This document shows, piece after piece, positions 42,769 through 50,548 of a DNA stretch of 64,000 nucleotides. Made by a program: the position numbers and the translations under genes. The notes beneath the pieces were generated by a model that saw only the letters and a program-made list of their open reading frames with translations, was not told the origin of the DNA and ran no database searches. Position 1 is the first letter of the stretch; every line of letters starts with the position of its first letter. Source of the stretch: Bifidobacterium breve (GTDB taxonomy: Bacteria > Actinomycetota > Acidimicrobiia > Acidimicrobiales > Ilumatobacteraceae); assembly GCA_945893395.1 (NCBI GenBank), contig CAMDEC010000001.1:1-64000 (forward strand), in the 5' to 3' direction.

Positions 42769-43248
42769 TTAGATCGCAACAGTTCTAGATACGGATCCTC
42801 TGCTAGCCACACCAGTTGCCTTGGTCTCAAGTTTGTCGCCGAGAGTGACGATCATCGCGTCTACATCAGATTTTATGTTTGCTAATGGCAGGACGTTCAG
42901 TACACCTTGACCGTTGCGAACGACATCAACCAGTTGATCGCCCTGACACAGCACGACTGCTTTGCCGCTAATCACGATGTGCGCCGCGGCAATCTCGGTG
43001 TCGACGTGTGATCGTAAATAGTTAAAAACTTCACGAACAGACTCAAGCTTGATGCCTGCATCGAGCAACTGTTTAATCACTTTCAACTCAAGCAGATCTC
43101 GATACTCGTAACTGCGACGCGATCCACTTCCTTTGGCATCGCTCAAAGACGGTCTAATCAAATTCGTGCGTGCCCAATAGTCAAGTTGACGATATGTGAT
43201 CCCTGCGATTTGCGCAGCCTGACTGCCACTGAAACTTTGTTTCGCCAT
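42769..43248 (-). CDS. MerR-family regulator (Rv1830-like position)
   Basis: The product is about 159 aa from ATG 43248 (MAKQSFSGSQAAQIAGITYRQLDYWARTNLIRPS), preceded by GGGGAG. It has an N-terminal winged helix-turn-helix of MerR type and a dimerisation helix (YEYRDLLELKVIKQLLDAGIKLESVREVFNYL). No Cys-based metal site is seen. It sits between the bifunctional nuclease and gcvT, the same neighbourhood as M. tuberculosis Rv1830. Targets unknown; glycine-cleavage genes are candidates by position only. Confidence 0.88.
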   Translation of the reverse strand: MAKQSFSGSQAAQIAGITYRQLDYWARTNLIRPSLSDAKGSGSRRSYEYRDLLELKVIKQLLDAGIKLESVREVFNYLRSHVDTEIAAAHIVISGKAVVLCQGDQLVDVVRNGQGVLNVLPLANIKSDVDAMIVTLGDKLETKATGVASRGSVSRTVAI

Positions 43249-43316
43249 TGCGACTCCCCAGATTGAAACCCTCAACGCCCTGTTGTCAGGCTACGGCTGG
43301 TAACCGAATTAAAAAC

Positions 43317-43805
43317 TCAGCTTTGAAAATCCTCGGGCTTGATTGAGTCAATGAAATCACGAAAATCATCGATAATCTCTTCGGCATTTTCTGGCGCATC
43401 GGTCGGCAACACTTTGCCGACCGCATCCAATAGTTCGTCTTCGGCATAAATCGGAATACCCGCTCTGACGGCGACAGCAACACCATCTGACGGTCGGCAA
43501 CTTACTGCTAAGACCTTTCCCTGTTGCAGCAGATGTAGGTCGGCAAAGTATGTGTTGTCTTCAATTTTAGTAATTACCAGTTTCACCGGTTGGGCGTCTA
43601 ATGCTTCGGTGATACTGATCAGCAAATCGTGCGTCAGCGGACGATCAGGTTTCAAACCCTCGAGTGCGTAATGAATCGACGAAGCCTCAGGTGCACCGAT
43701 ACAAATCGGCATTATTCTGCGAACGCCACCCTGCTCTCGCAAGATCAACACAGGCATGTTCTGAGGTATCTCAAGGCGGATACCTTCCAAGCGCATTTCA
43801 ATCAT
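43317..43805 (-). CDS. Bifunctional nuclease family protein (DUF151)
   Basis: The 162-aa product has the BFN pattern: MRLEGIRLEIPQNMPVLILRE at the start, MPICIGAPEASSIHYALEGLKPDRPLTHDLL in the middle, and CRPSDGVAVAVRAGIPIYAEDELL. Plant BFN homologues cleave RNA and DNA, but bacterial members are little studied. Synteny with Rv1829 between two MerR genes is conserved. TACGCT exactly 6 nt upstream gives it a predicted own leaderless promoter. Confidence 0.9.
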   Translation of the reverse strand: MIEMRLEGIRLEIPQNMPVLILREQGGVRRIMPICIGAPEASSIHYALEGLKPDRPLTHDLLISITEALDAQPVKLVITKIEDNTYFADLHLLQQGKVLAVSCRPSDGVAVAVRAGIPIYAEDELLDAVGKVLPTDAPENAEEIIDDFRDFIDSIKPEDFQS

Positions 43806-43811
43806 TTGGTT

Positions 43812-43817
43812 AGCGTA
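43812..43817 (-). promoter_or_regulatory. -10 element of leaderless promoter for bifunctional nuclease gene
   Basis: TACGCT lies exactly 6 nt before ATG 43805. Confidence 0.5.
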
Positions 43818-43844
43818 CCCTCGTCGCCCAAACTAAATCAGTGC

Positions 43845-44645
43845 CTAGCGATTTTCAATGTGATCTCTGGCCTGTGCGGCAATCAAAGCAGCACGAAGTT
43901 TGGCGCCCTGCTCAACAAGCTCAGAAAACATCTGCACCGCCTGGTTACGGGCTTCTGGGTTGCGTTGACGCATAAGCGGAACAACCCGACTTTCGAAAAG
44001 TGCTACTTCGTTATCGGCCGCTGCCCGCCAGGCTTTCAGATGCCTGGCGTCAATGCCCAACTCAATGAACTTTGAGGACGCCTGCAGAATCTGCAAATCA
44101 GCATCATCGTAGAGATCAGTCGACCCAATTCGATTTGCCCGAACTATGCCATAGCGCTCAAGTTCGGTCAAAATCTTCTCGGAGATATTGGCAGCCGCGA
44201 TTACTTCTTCTCGGTTGAAAGACGATGTGCTTGCATTTGGCTTCTGCTTCAATTTCGAAACAGACGTCGAAGCACCGACTTCTGGGGCCTTGGCAGCCTT
44301 CTTCAGGCCTGCTGGATGACCTTGTCCGCGCGGCGCAGGAATATGACGCAAGCCTCGTGGTGCAGTTATTTCGTCCTCGCGCAACATCCCGTCGCTCGTG
44401 TCGCCTTCTAAACGAGTTCGAATAACTTTCAACGGTAAATAGTTTTCTTTTTGCTCACGCAAAATAAATTTCAATCGGTCGACTTCGGCCTGTGAAAATT
44501 TGCGATATCCGGATGCCGTGCGCTCAGGATCGATAAGCCCTTGGCTTTCAAGAAACCGAATCTTCGAAATTGTGACATCCGGAAACTCTTCAAGCAACAA
44601 TGCCAAGACTTCCCCGATTGACAAATAGCTGCGTGCGGTATTCAT
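43845..44645 (-). CDS. ftsR: MerR-family regulator FtsR
   Basis: From ATG 44645 the product is 266 aa (MNTARSYLSIGEVLALLLEEFPDVTISKIRFLESQGLIDPERTASGYRKF...). The track start at 44774 runs into garA. It has a MerR winged helix with the FtsR pattern, then a linker of low complexity and a helical C-terminal domain (EEVIAAANISEKILTELERYGIV...). FtsR in corynebacteria activates ftsZ; Rv1828 is the mycobacterial homologue at the same position. So cell-division control is the likely role here. Confidence 0.88.
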   Translation of the reverse strand: MNTARSYLSIGEVLALLLEEFPDVTISKIRFLESQGLIDPERTASGYRKFSQAEVDRLKFILREQKENYLPLKVIRTRLEGDTSDGMLREDEITAPRGLRHIPAPRGQGHPAGLKKAAKAPEVGASTSVSKLKQKPNASTSSFNREEVIAAANISEKILTELERYGIVRANRIGSTDLYDDADLQILQASSKFIELGIDARHLKAWRAAADNEVALFESRVVPLMRQRNPEARNQAVQMFSELVEQGAKLRAALIAAQARDHIENR

Positions 44646-44667
44646 CAAACGGATTCTTCTATTTTCG

Positions 44668-45156
44668 TCATGACAAAATATCGGCTTTGCTAAAAAACAC
44701 CATGCGGTATTTGCCGACTTGGATCTCGTCTCCATGCTTGATGGCGAATTCGTCGACTCGACTTTGATTGACATAAGTGCCGTTCAATGAGCCCAAGTCT
44801 CGAATGATCAACGAATTGGAAGTTTTGATTATTTCGGCGTGGCGACGTGAAACCGTAATGTCATCGAACAAAATATCGCTTTCCGAATGTCGACCGATCT
44901 GCGTCAAATCCTTGTTCAATGTAAAACGGCTGCCCGTCATCTCGCCTGAGCGAACCACGAGCACACCGTGGCCGCCAACGTCTCCCAAGCGAATCGTCGC
45001 ATTGTCGGATGCACCTGGCAAATCTTGCATCGGATCGACCATTGCAATCACGATCGTTCTCTCGTCTGGCAAATCCAGAACCGCACCACACGATGAGCAG
45101 AAAGACGAGTTCGGCGGATTTCTATGTCCACACTGATTGCAAAAAACATACGACAT
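44668..45156 (-). CDS. garA: Zinc-ribbon FHA-domain protein, GarA/OdhI type
   Basis: The 162-aa product has an N-terminal zinc ribbon (FCNQCGHRNPPNSSFCSSCG), an acidic linker with DERTIVIAM, and a C-terminal FHA domain: IGRHSESDILFDDITVSRRHAEI, DLGSLNGTYVN. GarA/OdhI binds 2-oxoglutarate dehydrogenase and glutamate enzymes and is switched off by phosphorylation of an N-terminal ETTSVF site. That exact site is not visible here; Thr in DERTIV is the only nearby candidate, and the zinc ribbon replaces the usual N-terminus. Synteny gcvH-garA-ftsR matches Rv1826-Rv1828. The name is by position. Confidence 0.85.
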   Translation of the reverse strand: MSYVFCNQCGHRNPPNSSFCSSCGAVLDLPDERTIVIAMVDPMQDLPGASDNATIRLGDVGGHGVLVVRSGEMTGSRFTLNKDLTQIGRHSESDILFDDITVSRRHAEIIKTSNSLIIRDLGSLNGTYVNQSRVDEFAIKHGDEIQVGKYRMVFFSKADILS

Positions 45157-45162
45157 GAAGTC

Positions 45163-45543
45163 TCAACCCTCGATTAACTGTCGATAGGACTTGGCATCCA
45201 GCAAGTCTGAATTCTCTGGTTGACCATCTAATTGCAGTTCGAAAATCCAACCTTCGCCGTATGGATCAGAGTTCACAAGACCTGGCGTGTCAGAAAGTTT
45301 TACGTTTACCGTGATGATAACTCCCGCGAGCGGGACATATATATCTGAAACGCTTTTAGTGCTCTCAACTTCGCAACATGTGGAGCCCGCCGTAAATTTG
45401 TCACCGATATTCGGCAGTTGAACGAAGACCACATCACCAAGGGCATCTTGGGCATAGTCGGTGATCCCCACGCGCGCAGTTGTTCCTGAAAAGACGATCC
45501 ACTCGTGATCTTTTGAATACTGGCGATCATCAAGAATCTTCAT
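45163..45543 (-). CDS. gcvH: Glycine cleavage system H protein
   Basis: The 126-aa carrier has YSKDHEWIVFSGTTARVGITDYAQDALGDVVFVQLP and the lipoyl-lysine hairpin CEVESTKSVSDIYVPLAG. The lipoyl arm shuttles aminomethyl from GcvP to GcvT. It follows pgsA by 9 bp and has its own TAACTT element 6 nt before the ATG. It is 6 bp ahead of garA. Confidence 0.95.
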   Translation of the reverse strand: MKILDDRQYSKDHEWIVFSGTTARVGITDYAQDALGDVVFVQLPNIGDKFTAGSTCCEVESTKSVSDIYVPLAGVIITVNVKLSDTPGLVNSDPYGEGWIFELQLDGQPENSDLLDAKSYRQLIEG

Positions 45544-45549
45544 AAGACA

Positions 45550-45555
45550 AAGTTA
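45550..45555 (-). promoter_or_regulatory. -10 element of leaderless promoter for gcvH
   Basis: TAACTT lies exactly 6 nt before ATG 45543, overlapping the end of pgsA. Confidence 0.5.
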
Positions 45556-46131
45556 GCCTCGTCGCGCCTCTCGCCCTGCATGAAGATTTTGGCGAATTTT
45601 TGGAATGTACGCAGAGGCCGTGGCGTACGACAAGATGATCCCCGGAATGGCAAATGCCCAAGCGCCAATCAACACTAAATCGGCTCCCCGACCATCGTCG
45701 GCCGCCAACAGCATCAGTGGCACGGCGAACATCAGCAAGAATGTGTAGCGCTTGCCCCAGATGGTGACGGCGAATCGTTGCATGCCGAACGCGGTGGCGA
45801 TAACCATGGCTGCAGCCACTGAAATCTCGCGCACCAAAATTGCTACCGCGAGCCATGGATTCATCGATTGATCGATCAGTATTGCCACTACCGCGACGAT
45901 GAACAAGCCACGATCTACGGCTGGATCAAACACTGCACCGAACGCACTTCGTTGATCAAACCTTCGCGCCACCCATCCATCCACCCAGTCGGTTGCCCCA
46001 AGACCACCCAATAGCCATGCCGCGCCCGCCTTGTCTTCGATGCTGAACAACATCCACAGAAAAATTGGCAGACAAAACAAGCGCAACAATGTGATCAGAT
46101 TTGGAATAGTCAGAACGCGTTCTGAGGGCAC
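45553..46131 (-). CDS. CDP-alcohol phosphatidyltransferase (phosphatidylglycerophosphate synthase-like)
   Basis: From GTG 46131 the product is 192 aa (VPSERVLTIPNLITLLRLFCLPIF...) with several membrane helices. It carries the CDP-alcohol transferase signature DWVDGWVARRFDQRSAFGAVFDP...D (DxxDGxxAR...G...D...D). It joins CDP-diacylglycerol to glycerol-3-phosphate or a related alcohol. Position matches pgsA2 (Rv1822) upstream of gcvH-garA in mycobacteria. The track start (TTG 46146) is 5 codons earlier. GTG 46131 has TACGCT exactly 6 nt upstream and is preferred. Confidence 0.9.
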   Translation of the reverse strand: MPSERVLTIPNLITLLRLFCLPIFLWMLFSIEDKAGAAWLLGGLGATDWVDGWVARRFDQRSAFGAVFDPAVDRGLFIVAVVAILIDQSMNPWLAVAILVREISVAAAMVIATAFGMQRFAVTIWGKRYTFLLMFAVPLMLLAADDGRGADLVLIGAWAFAIPGIILSYATASAYIPKIRQNLHAGREARRG

Positions 46132-46137
46132 CTCCCG

Positions 46138-46143
46138 AGCGTA
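46138..46143 (-). promoter_or_regulatory. -10 element of leaderless promoter for pgsA-like gene
   Basis: TACGCT lies exactly 6 nt before GTG 46131. The same hexamer serves the divergent HIT gene 18 bp away. Confidence 0.55.
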
Positions 46144-46160
46144 CAAGTCGGTCGATCGCC

Positions 46161-46166
46161 TACGCT
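46161..46166 (+). promoter_or_regulatory. -10 element of leaderless promoter for HIT gene
   Basis: TACGCT lies exactly 6 nt before GTG 46173. Confidence 0.55.
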
Positions 46167-46172
46167 GATCTT

Positions 46173-46604
46173 GTGGAACCGACGCTCTTTACACGAATTA
46201 TCAATGGCGAAATCCCCGGCACATTCGTCTATCGCGATGAACACTGCGTCGCATTCATGACGATCAGCCCGATAACCACTGGTCACACTTTGGTGGTGCC
46301 AATCAAAGAGGTGGATCAATGGACTGATCTGCCCCAAGAATTGAACGAGCATTTGTTCAACGTCGCCAAGACGATCGGTCAAGCCACGAAACTGGCGTTT
46401 GAATGCGAGCGCATCGCTCTTGTCATAGCTGGCTATGAAATTCCGCACTGCCACTTGCACGTGATTCCGAGCGATTCAATGGCTGATCTCGAATTCAAAA
46501 ATGCACGCACGAGCGTCGACCGCCAAGAATTAGAACAAGCGGCCGCTCGCATCGTCGCCGAGTTGCGCAGTGCCGGCGTCGCCGGGGTTTTTGGTTCGCA
46601 CTAG
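46173..46604 (+). CDS. HIT-family nucleotide hydrolase/transferase
   Basis: The 143-aa product has the HIT fold: FTRIINGEIPGTFVYRDEHCVAFMTISPITTGHTLVVPIKEV and the active-site triad HCHLHVIPS. HIT proteins hydrolyse nucleoside 5'-phosphoramidates or dinucleoside polyphosphates. GTG start with a leaderless-type promoter, divergent from the pgsA-like gene. Its last 75 bp are antisense to the end of the SRAP gene. Confidence 0.93.
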   Translation: MEPTLFTRIINGEIPGTFVYRDEHCVAFMTISPITTGHTLVVPIKEVDQWTDLPQELNEHLFNVAKTIGQATKLAFECERIALVIAGYEIPHCHLHVIPSDSMADLEFKNARTSVDRQELEQAAARIVAELRSAGVAGVFGSH

Positions 46605-47225
46605 TCGATCTGTCGCTTCACACTCGATAAAGTCGTCAGGCGCGGCACGCAACAAGTGCAACGGCGTAGTACTGGTCTCGTCCAGCCAAATCTCCACGGC
46701 GTCGCGTTCAAGAATCACGGGCATTCGATGGTGGACTTCTGCAAGTTTATTATTTGCCTCAGTGGTGATGATCGTGCAAGTTTGCAACAAAGTGTTATCG
46801 GGTTGTTTCCAAGTCGTCCATAATCCCGCCAGAGTCATGACGTCGTTGTCGAGGCGCGAAATGTAGTGTGCTTGCTTGCGTGGCTTGCCGCCATCACTTG
46901 GCAACACTTGCCATTCATAGAAACCCTGAATCGGAATAACGCACCGGTACTTCGACAGCAGATTGCGAAAACTTGGTTTTTCGGACAAAGTTTCGCTGCG
47001 AGCGTTGATCATGCTGGCTGCTCGGGTTTTGTCTTTCGACCAACCCGGCACAAGTCCCCAAGTCATCGCATCAACCACACGCTTAGCGTCAGTTTGACGC
47101 AAAACAAAGACGAGCGTTGTAGGCGCGACATTGTGATTTATCTGCAACTCTTGGCCGACAAATTCTGCTTTATAAATGGCTGCAAAATCTTTTCCGCTGG
47201 CTATTGAATTAAACCGACCACACAC
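46530..47225 (-). CDS. SRAP/YedK-HMCES abasic-site-processing protein
   Basis: From GTG 47225 the product is 231 aa and begins (M)CGRFNSIASG, with the catalytic Cys2 that must be exposed by removing Met1; the track start at 47270 would bury it. Further SRAP residues: MINARSETLSEKPSF, IQGFYEW (catalytic Glu) and HHRMPVIL (catalytic His). SRAP proteins crosslink to abasic sites in single-stranded DNA as thiazolidine, shielding replication forks. It follows the DUF554 gene by 8 bp. Its last 75 bp overlap the HIT gene on the other strand. Confidence 0.93.
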   Translation of the reverse strand: MCGRFNSIASGKDFAAIYKAEFVGQELQINHNVAPTTLVFVLRQTDAKRVVDAMTWGLVPGWSKDKTRAASMINARSETLSEKPSFRNLLSKYRCVIPIQGFYEWQVLPSDGGKPRKQAHYISRLDNDVMTLAGLWTTWKQPDNTLLQTCTIITTEANNKLAEVHHRMPVILERDAVEIWLDETSTTPLHLLRAAPDDFIECEATDRLVRTKNPGDAGTAQLGDDASGRLF

Positions 47226-47233
47226 GATCTTGG

Positions 47234-47944
47234 CTAATGAATCAGACCGTTGGGTGTGGCAAAGATCCATACCAGCATCGGTGTGATAACCAAACCTGGC
47301 AACAGCGAGCCGAGTCGAATTTTTTTGATCTCGAGCAAATTGATGCCGATCGCAATTACTGCCAAGCCGCCTGCGCTAAACAATTCGAGACGCATCCGAT
47401 CTGTGAGTAGCGAGTCGATCGACGTCCCAAAAACGGTCAAGGTGCCTTGCACCACGAACACGCTGACAGCGCTGAAAATTGCGCCGACACCGTATAGCGC
47501 CGTGAAAATGATCGTCATGAAGCCATCAAGGGTGCTCTTGATGATGTACAACTGCGGTGTTCTGCCACTGGCGTCCTCGATCGCACCCAGAATCACCAGC
47601 GGACCGACGCAGTACAACAGCGTCGCGGTCACGAAGCCGTTAACAAAGGTGCTCTCTGACGAACTTTTGGCAAACCGGCGACGCAGAAACTCACCGATAC
47701 CCGCGAGACGATCCTCAATCCGCAAGAGTTCACCGACGATGCCACCCAGAACCATCCCGACCAACGGAAACACGAGATTCTCGGTATTGATGACATCACG
47801 CAGACCAATTGCCAGGGTCGTTATGCCGATCACCTGAACGATGATTACCCGCACTCGATCGGGAATTTTGTTACCAATAATTAGACCGAGTCCGCCCCCG
47901 GCGATCACCGTAACAGTGTTGATGATCGTGCCAAGTCCGCGCAC
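47234..47944 (-). CDS. DUF554-family membrane protein
   Basis: The 236-aa product has about six to seven membrane helices. The DUF554 pattern is MRGLGTIINTVTVIAGGGLGLIIGNKIPDRVR at the start, VGPLVILGAIEDASGR in the middle and GGLAVIAIGINLLEIKKIRLGSLLPGLV at the end. DUF554 (YqgA) proteins are inner-membrane proteins of unclear transport role. GTG start with GAGG Shine-Dalgarno. Downstream SRAP is probably co-transcribed. Confidence 0.9.
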   Translation of the reverse strand: MRGLGTIINTVTVIAGGGLGLIIGNKIPDRVRVIIVQVIGITTLAIGLRDVINTENLVFPLVGMVLGGIVGELLRIEDRLAGIGEFLRRRFAKSSSESTFVNGFVTATLLYCVGPLVILGAIEDASGRTPQLYIIKSTLDGFMTIIFTALYGVGAIFSAVSVFVVQGTLTVFGTSIDSLLTDRMRLELFSAGGLAVIAIGINLLEIKKIRLGSLLPGLVITPMLVWIFATPNGLIH

Positions 47945-47954
47945 TATTAAATCC

Positions 47955-48935
47955 TCAAGCGACTGGCGTCAACGGCTTGCGGTCGTTTGCAATTGCTACA
48001 ACGTTGTCGGCCGCCAATCTCGCCATCGCATCGCGGGTCTCGGTGGTTGCTGAACCCAAGTGTGGTATCAACACGACATCATCTCGATCGAGCAACCCTG
48101 CATTGATCTTGGGCTCAAATTCGAAAACATCAAGACCAGCACCTGCAATTTCTTGATTTCGCAGTGCATCAACCAAAGCCTGCTCGTCGACTATCGGCCC
48201 GCGGGCTGTGTTGATCAAAAATGCGGTCTTCTTCATTTTTTCGAATTGGGCTTTGCCGATCAGGTGATGAGTGCTGTCGTTTGATGGACAGTGAATCGAG
48301 ACCACATCGCTCGTCGCCAACAGCTCATCGAATAAAACTTTTTTGGCGCCAAGTTCACTCGCAATTTTCGCGTCGATCTCACTGCGCGAAAAATAAATAA
48401 TCGTCATGCCACACGCCTTTGCCCTACGCGCCGTCGCGATGCCGATCGCCCCCATGCCGACGAGACCCAAAACGCGATTGGTGACGCCAGTACCCAACAT
48501 GTAGTGCATCCCCCACTGCCACGATGTCTTGGCGCGAATCACTCGTTCACCTTCGGCCAATCGGCGCGTAACCATCAAGATCAAAGCCAGCGCGATATCT
48601 GCCGTGGCGTCAGTCAGCACACCAGGAGTGTTGGTGACGGTTACCCCGCGTGCCTTGCACGCCGCAACATCGATGTTGTTGTAACCCACGGCAACATTGC
48701 ATACAGCCTTTAATTGCGACCCGGCCGCATCAAGCAACTCGCCGTCGACCTTCTCGGTGAGTAGCGTCACCAGAATCTCGGCACCCTTGACTTGTTGCAG
48801 CAACTCTTGGCGACTCATCGCGACGTCTTGCGACCATGCGTGCGGATCTAAACCCGCTTTGCGCAAAACCACTAGTCCCGCACTCGGTATTTTTCCGGTT
48901 ACGACGATTCTCGCCGTCACTTTGACGCGACCCAT
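47955..48935 (-). CDS. D-isomer 2-hydroxyacid dehydrogenase (glyoxylate/hydroxypyruvate reductase-like)
   Basis: The 326-aa product has an N-terminal catalytic lid (LLTEKVDGELLDAAGSQLKAVCNVAVGYNNIDVAACKARG) and the NAD-binding GLVGMGAIGIATARRAKACGM. Catalytic Arg/Glu/His lie in NTARGPIVDEQALVDALRN, GLDVFEFEP and LIPHLGSATTETRDAM. It reduces glyoxylate or hydroxypyruvate to the D-hydroxyacid, or oxidises glycerate. The start overlaps the end of the aminotransferase by about 19 bp. The pairing with an aminotransferase suggests amino-acid/keto-acid interconversion (inference). Confidence 0.92.
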   Translation of the reverse strand: MGRVKVTARIVVTGKIPSAGLVVLRKAGLDPHAWSQDVAMSRQELLQQVKGAEILVTLLTEKVDGELLDAAGSQLKAVCNVAVGYNNIDVAACKARGVTVTNTPGVLTDATADIALALILMVTRRLAEGERVIRAKTSWQWGMHYMLGTGVTNRVLGLVGMGAIGIATARRAKACGMTIIYFSRSEIDAKIASELGAKKVLFDELLATSDVVSIHCPSNDSTHHLIGKAQFEKMKKTAFLINTARGPIVDEQALVDALRNQEIAGAGLDVFEFEPKINAGLLDRDDVVLIPHLGSATTETRDAMARLAADNVVAIANDRKPLTPVA

Positions 48936-50113
48936 TCGGCAAGTCGAGCCAAACCCTTGTCGATTTTGGCGTTATCGATGCCACTATATGCCAGGCGAAT
49001 GTAATTGCCCTTCTCGTCGGGCGTTGGGCGGCCAAAATGTCGGCGGGTACAAAACGACATGCCTGAGTTGTGCAGTGCATCAAGTGCAAAATCGGCAACA
49101 TCTTTATGTCCGGTTCGCTTCATGGTCTCTGTAACTTCTGGGAAAACATAGAAAGCGCTGTTCGGCGTATGCACACGCATACCTGGCACCTTATTGATAC
49201 CCGCAATTGTCGCATCGCGACGCAACTTTAAAACACGCACCAATTCATCCGCGCCAGATTGATCGCCATTGATCGCTTCGACGCCCGCCCACTGCACAAA
49301 CTGGGCCGTGCAGCTTTCTTCGTTGGTATTCAATTTCGAAATTCGATCCACAAGATCGCGCGGACCGATTGCTGCACCAAGTCGCCATCCAGTCATCGCA
49401 AACTTTTTTGAAAATGTGTACAGGATGACCGTGCGATCTTGCATTCCCGCGAGAGACACGATGCTTTTGCTTTCACCCGCGTAACGAATATCAAAGTACG
49501 CTTCGTCGGACAGCACCCAGAGATTGTGCTTGTTGGCCAAATCGGCAAGTGCTTGACGCTCTTGGTCGGTCATTTCGGCCGCCAACGGGTTTTGTTGGTC
49601 GTTGAGAATCAACGCCTTGGTCTTGCTCGTAATCTTTGACTTCAGATAGTCCAAATCGATTTGAAATCCGTTTGGGGTGTCTAGGTATTTGTAAGGCACC
49701 GCCACACCGTCATTGAATTCGATTTGGCTCTCATAAATCGGAAAGCCCGGATTTGGATACAACACTTCGTCACCCGGATTCATCACCGAACGCAAGAATT
49801 TGCCGATCACGGGTTTGCCGCCGGGTTGCACCGCGATGTTCTCGGGTGCAAAAACCACATTGCGTTGCTTGCCGAGACTCTCAGCAAGGGCGAGTCGTAA
49901 TGGCGCGATTCCCGCGTTCGGACAGTAACCAGTCTTGCCTTCAACAACTGCGCGCTGCATTGCGGCCGAGATGTTGGCAGGTGTGGCCAGATTCAAGTCG
50001 CCAAGGTGGAACGGGAAAACTTCGTTGCCTTTTGACGACCAATCAGCTGCAGTCGCGGCAACGGCAAATGCCGTCTCAGTACCCAGACGATCCAATCGAT
50101 TTGCAAGTTTCAT
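48917..50113 (-). CDS. Class I/II PLP aminotransferase
   Basis: From ATG 50113 (MKLANRLDRLGTETAFAVAA) the product is 398 aa, with GGAG Shine-Dalgarno. The fold-type I pattern includes YPNPGFPIYESQIEFNDG, LILNDQQNPLAAEM, SDEAYFDIRYAG and the Schiff-base lysine FSKKFAMTGWRLG. The N-terminal extension in the track reads through the tRNA-Pro gene and is not real. It is likely an aspartate- or alanine/LL-DAP-type aminotransferase. The substrate is not decidable by eye. Confidence 0.92.
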   Translation of the reverse strand: MKLANRLDRLGTETAFAVAATAADWSSKGNEVFPFHLGDLNLATPANISAAMQRAVVEGKTGYCPNAGIAPLRLALAESLGKQRNVVFAPENIAVQPGGKPVIGKFLRSVMNPGDEVLYPNPGFPIYESQIEFNDGVAVPYKYLDTPNGFQIDLDYLKSKITSKTKALILNDQQNPLAAEMTDQERQALADLANKHNLWVLSDEAYFDIRYAGESKSIVSLAGMQDRTVILYTFSKKFAMTGWRLGAAIGPRDLVDRISKLNTNEESCTAQFVQWAGVEAINGDQSGADELVRVLKLRRDATIAGINKVPGMRVHTPNSAFYVFPEVTETMKRTGHKDVADFALDALHNSGMSFCTRRHFGRPTPDEKGNYIRLAYSGIDNAKIDKGLARLAEWVASK

Positions 50114-50172
50114 GATTTCTCCAAAAAAACTACGTTGCGAAAAGTAAATACTAGACAAAAATAAATAGTTTG

Positions 50173-50247
50173 TCGGGCTGGCGGGATTTGAACCCACGAC
50201 CTCTTGTCCCCCAGACAAGCACGCTAACCAAGCTGCGCCACAGCCCG
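50173..50247 (-). tRNA. tRNA-Pro (anticodon GGG)
   Basis: On the minus strand CGGGCTGTGGCGCAGCTTGG... folds as a cloverleaf. The 7-bp acceptor is CGGGCTG/CAGCCCG, the anticodon stem-loop CTTGT-CTGGGGG-ACAAG carries the GGG anticodon, and the T loop is GTGGGTTTGAATCCCGC. Discriminator A; no CCA encoded. It reads CCC/CCU proline codons. Confidence 0.95.
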
Positions 50248-50278
50248 AAACTCAACTATTAACGCCTGTCAAGGTATC

Positions 50279-50542
50279 TCAAATAAACAACGACACAACT
50301 CGCCACGACAAATAGACGATCAGAGCCGCGACCAACAACTTGAAATGCCACGGTGCTTTCTCGTCCTCGCCGGTCGATCTGGCAAGACTTTTGAGATCCA
50401 AATTTTTTGCCGTAACCGTCTGATTTAGGGGTTTACCGTTTATGTTGTTTTGCGGCATGACGCAGCCGCACTTGGGACAATTGCCAGTCGCCGTGAGCGC
50501 ATTGGGCACAAAATATTTGGCACACTCATCACACCACGGCAT
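50279..50542 (-). CDS. Small zinc-ribbon membrane-anchored protein
   Basis: The 87-aa product begins with MPWCDECAKYFVPNALTATGNCPKCG, a four-Cys zinc ribbon, then a polar linker. A single C-terminal membrane helix (HFKLLVAALIVYLSWRVVSLFI) follows. It starts 6 bp after der stops and so is likely co-transcribed with it. The layout (zinc ribbon facing the cytoplasm, tail anchored) occurs in small actinobacterial proteins of unknown role. Confidence 0.78.
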   Translation of the reverse strand: MPWCDECAKYFVPNALTATGNCPKCGCVMPQNNINGKPLNQTVTAKNLDLKSLARSTGEDEKAPWHFKLLVAALIVYLSWRVVSLFI

Positions 50543-50548
50543 GGTCTG

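Noticed and set aside
44646-44774. Extension of ftsR upstream of ATG 44645
   Set aside because: It runs into garA and has no family sequence; FtsR proteins begin at the MNTARSYLSIGE stretch.
50114-50218. N-terminal extension of the aminotransferase in the ORF track (MSGGQEVVGSNPASP...)
   Set aside because: It is a translation of the tRNA-Pro gene; the real start is ATG 50113 with a Shine-Dalgarno.
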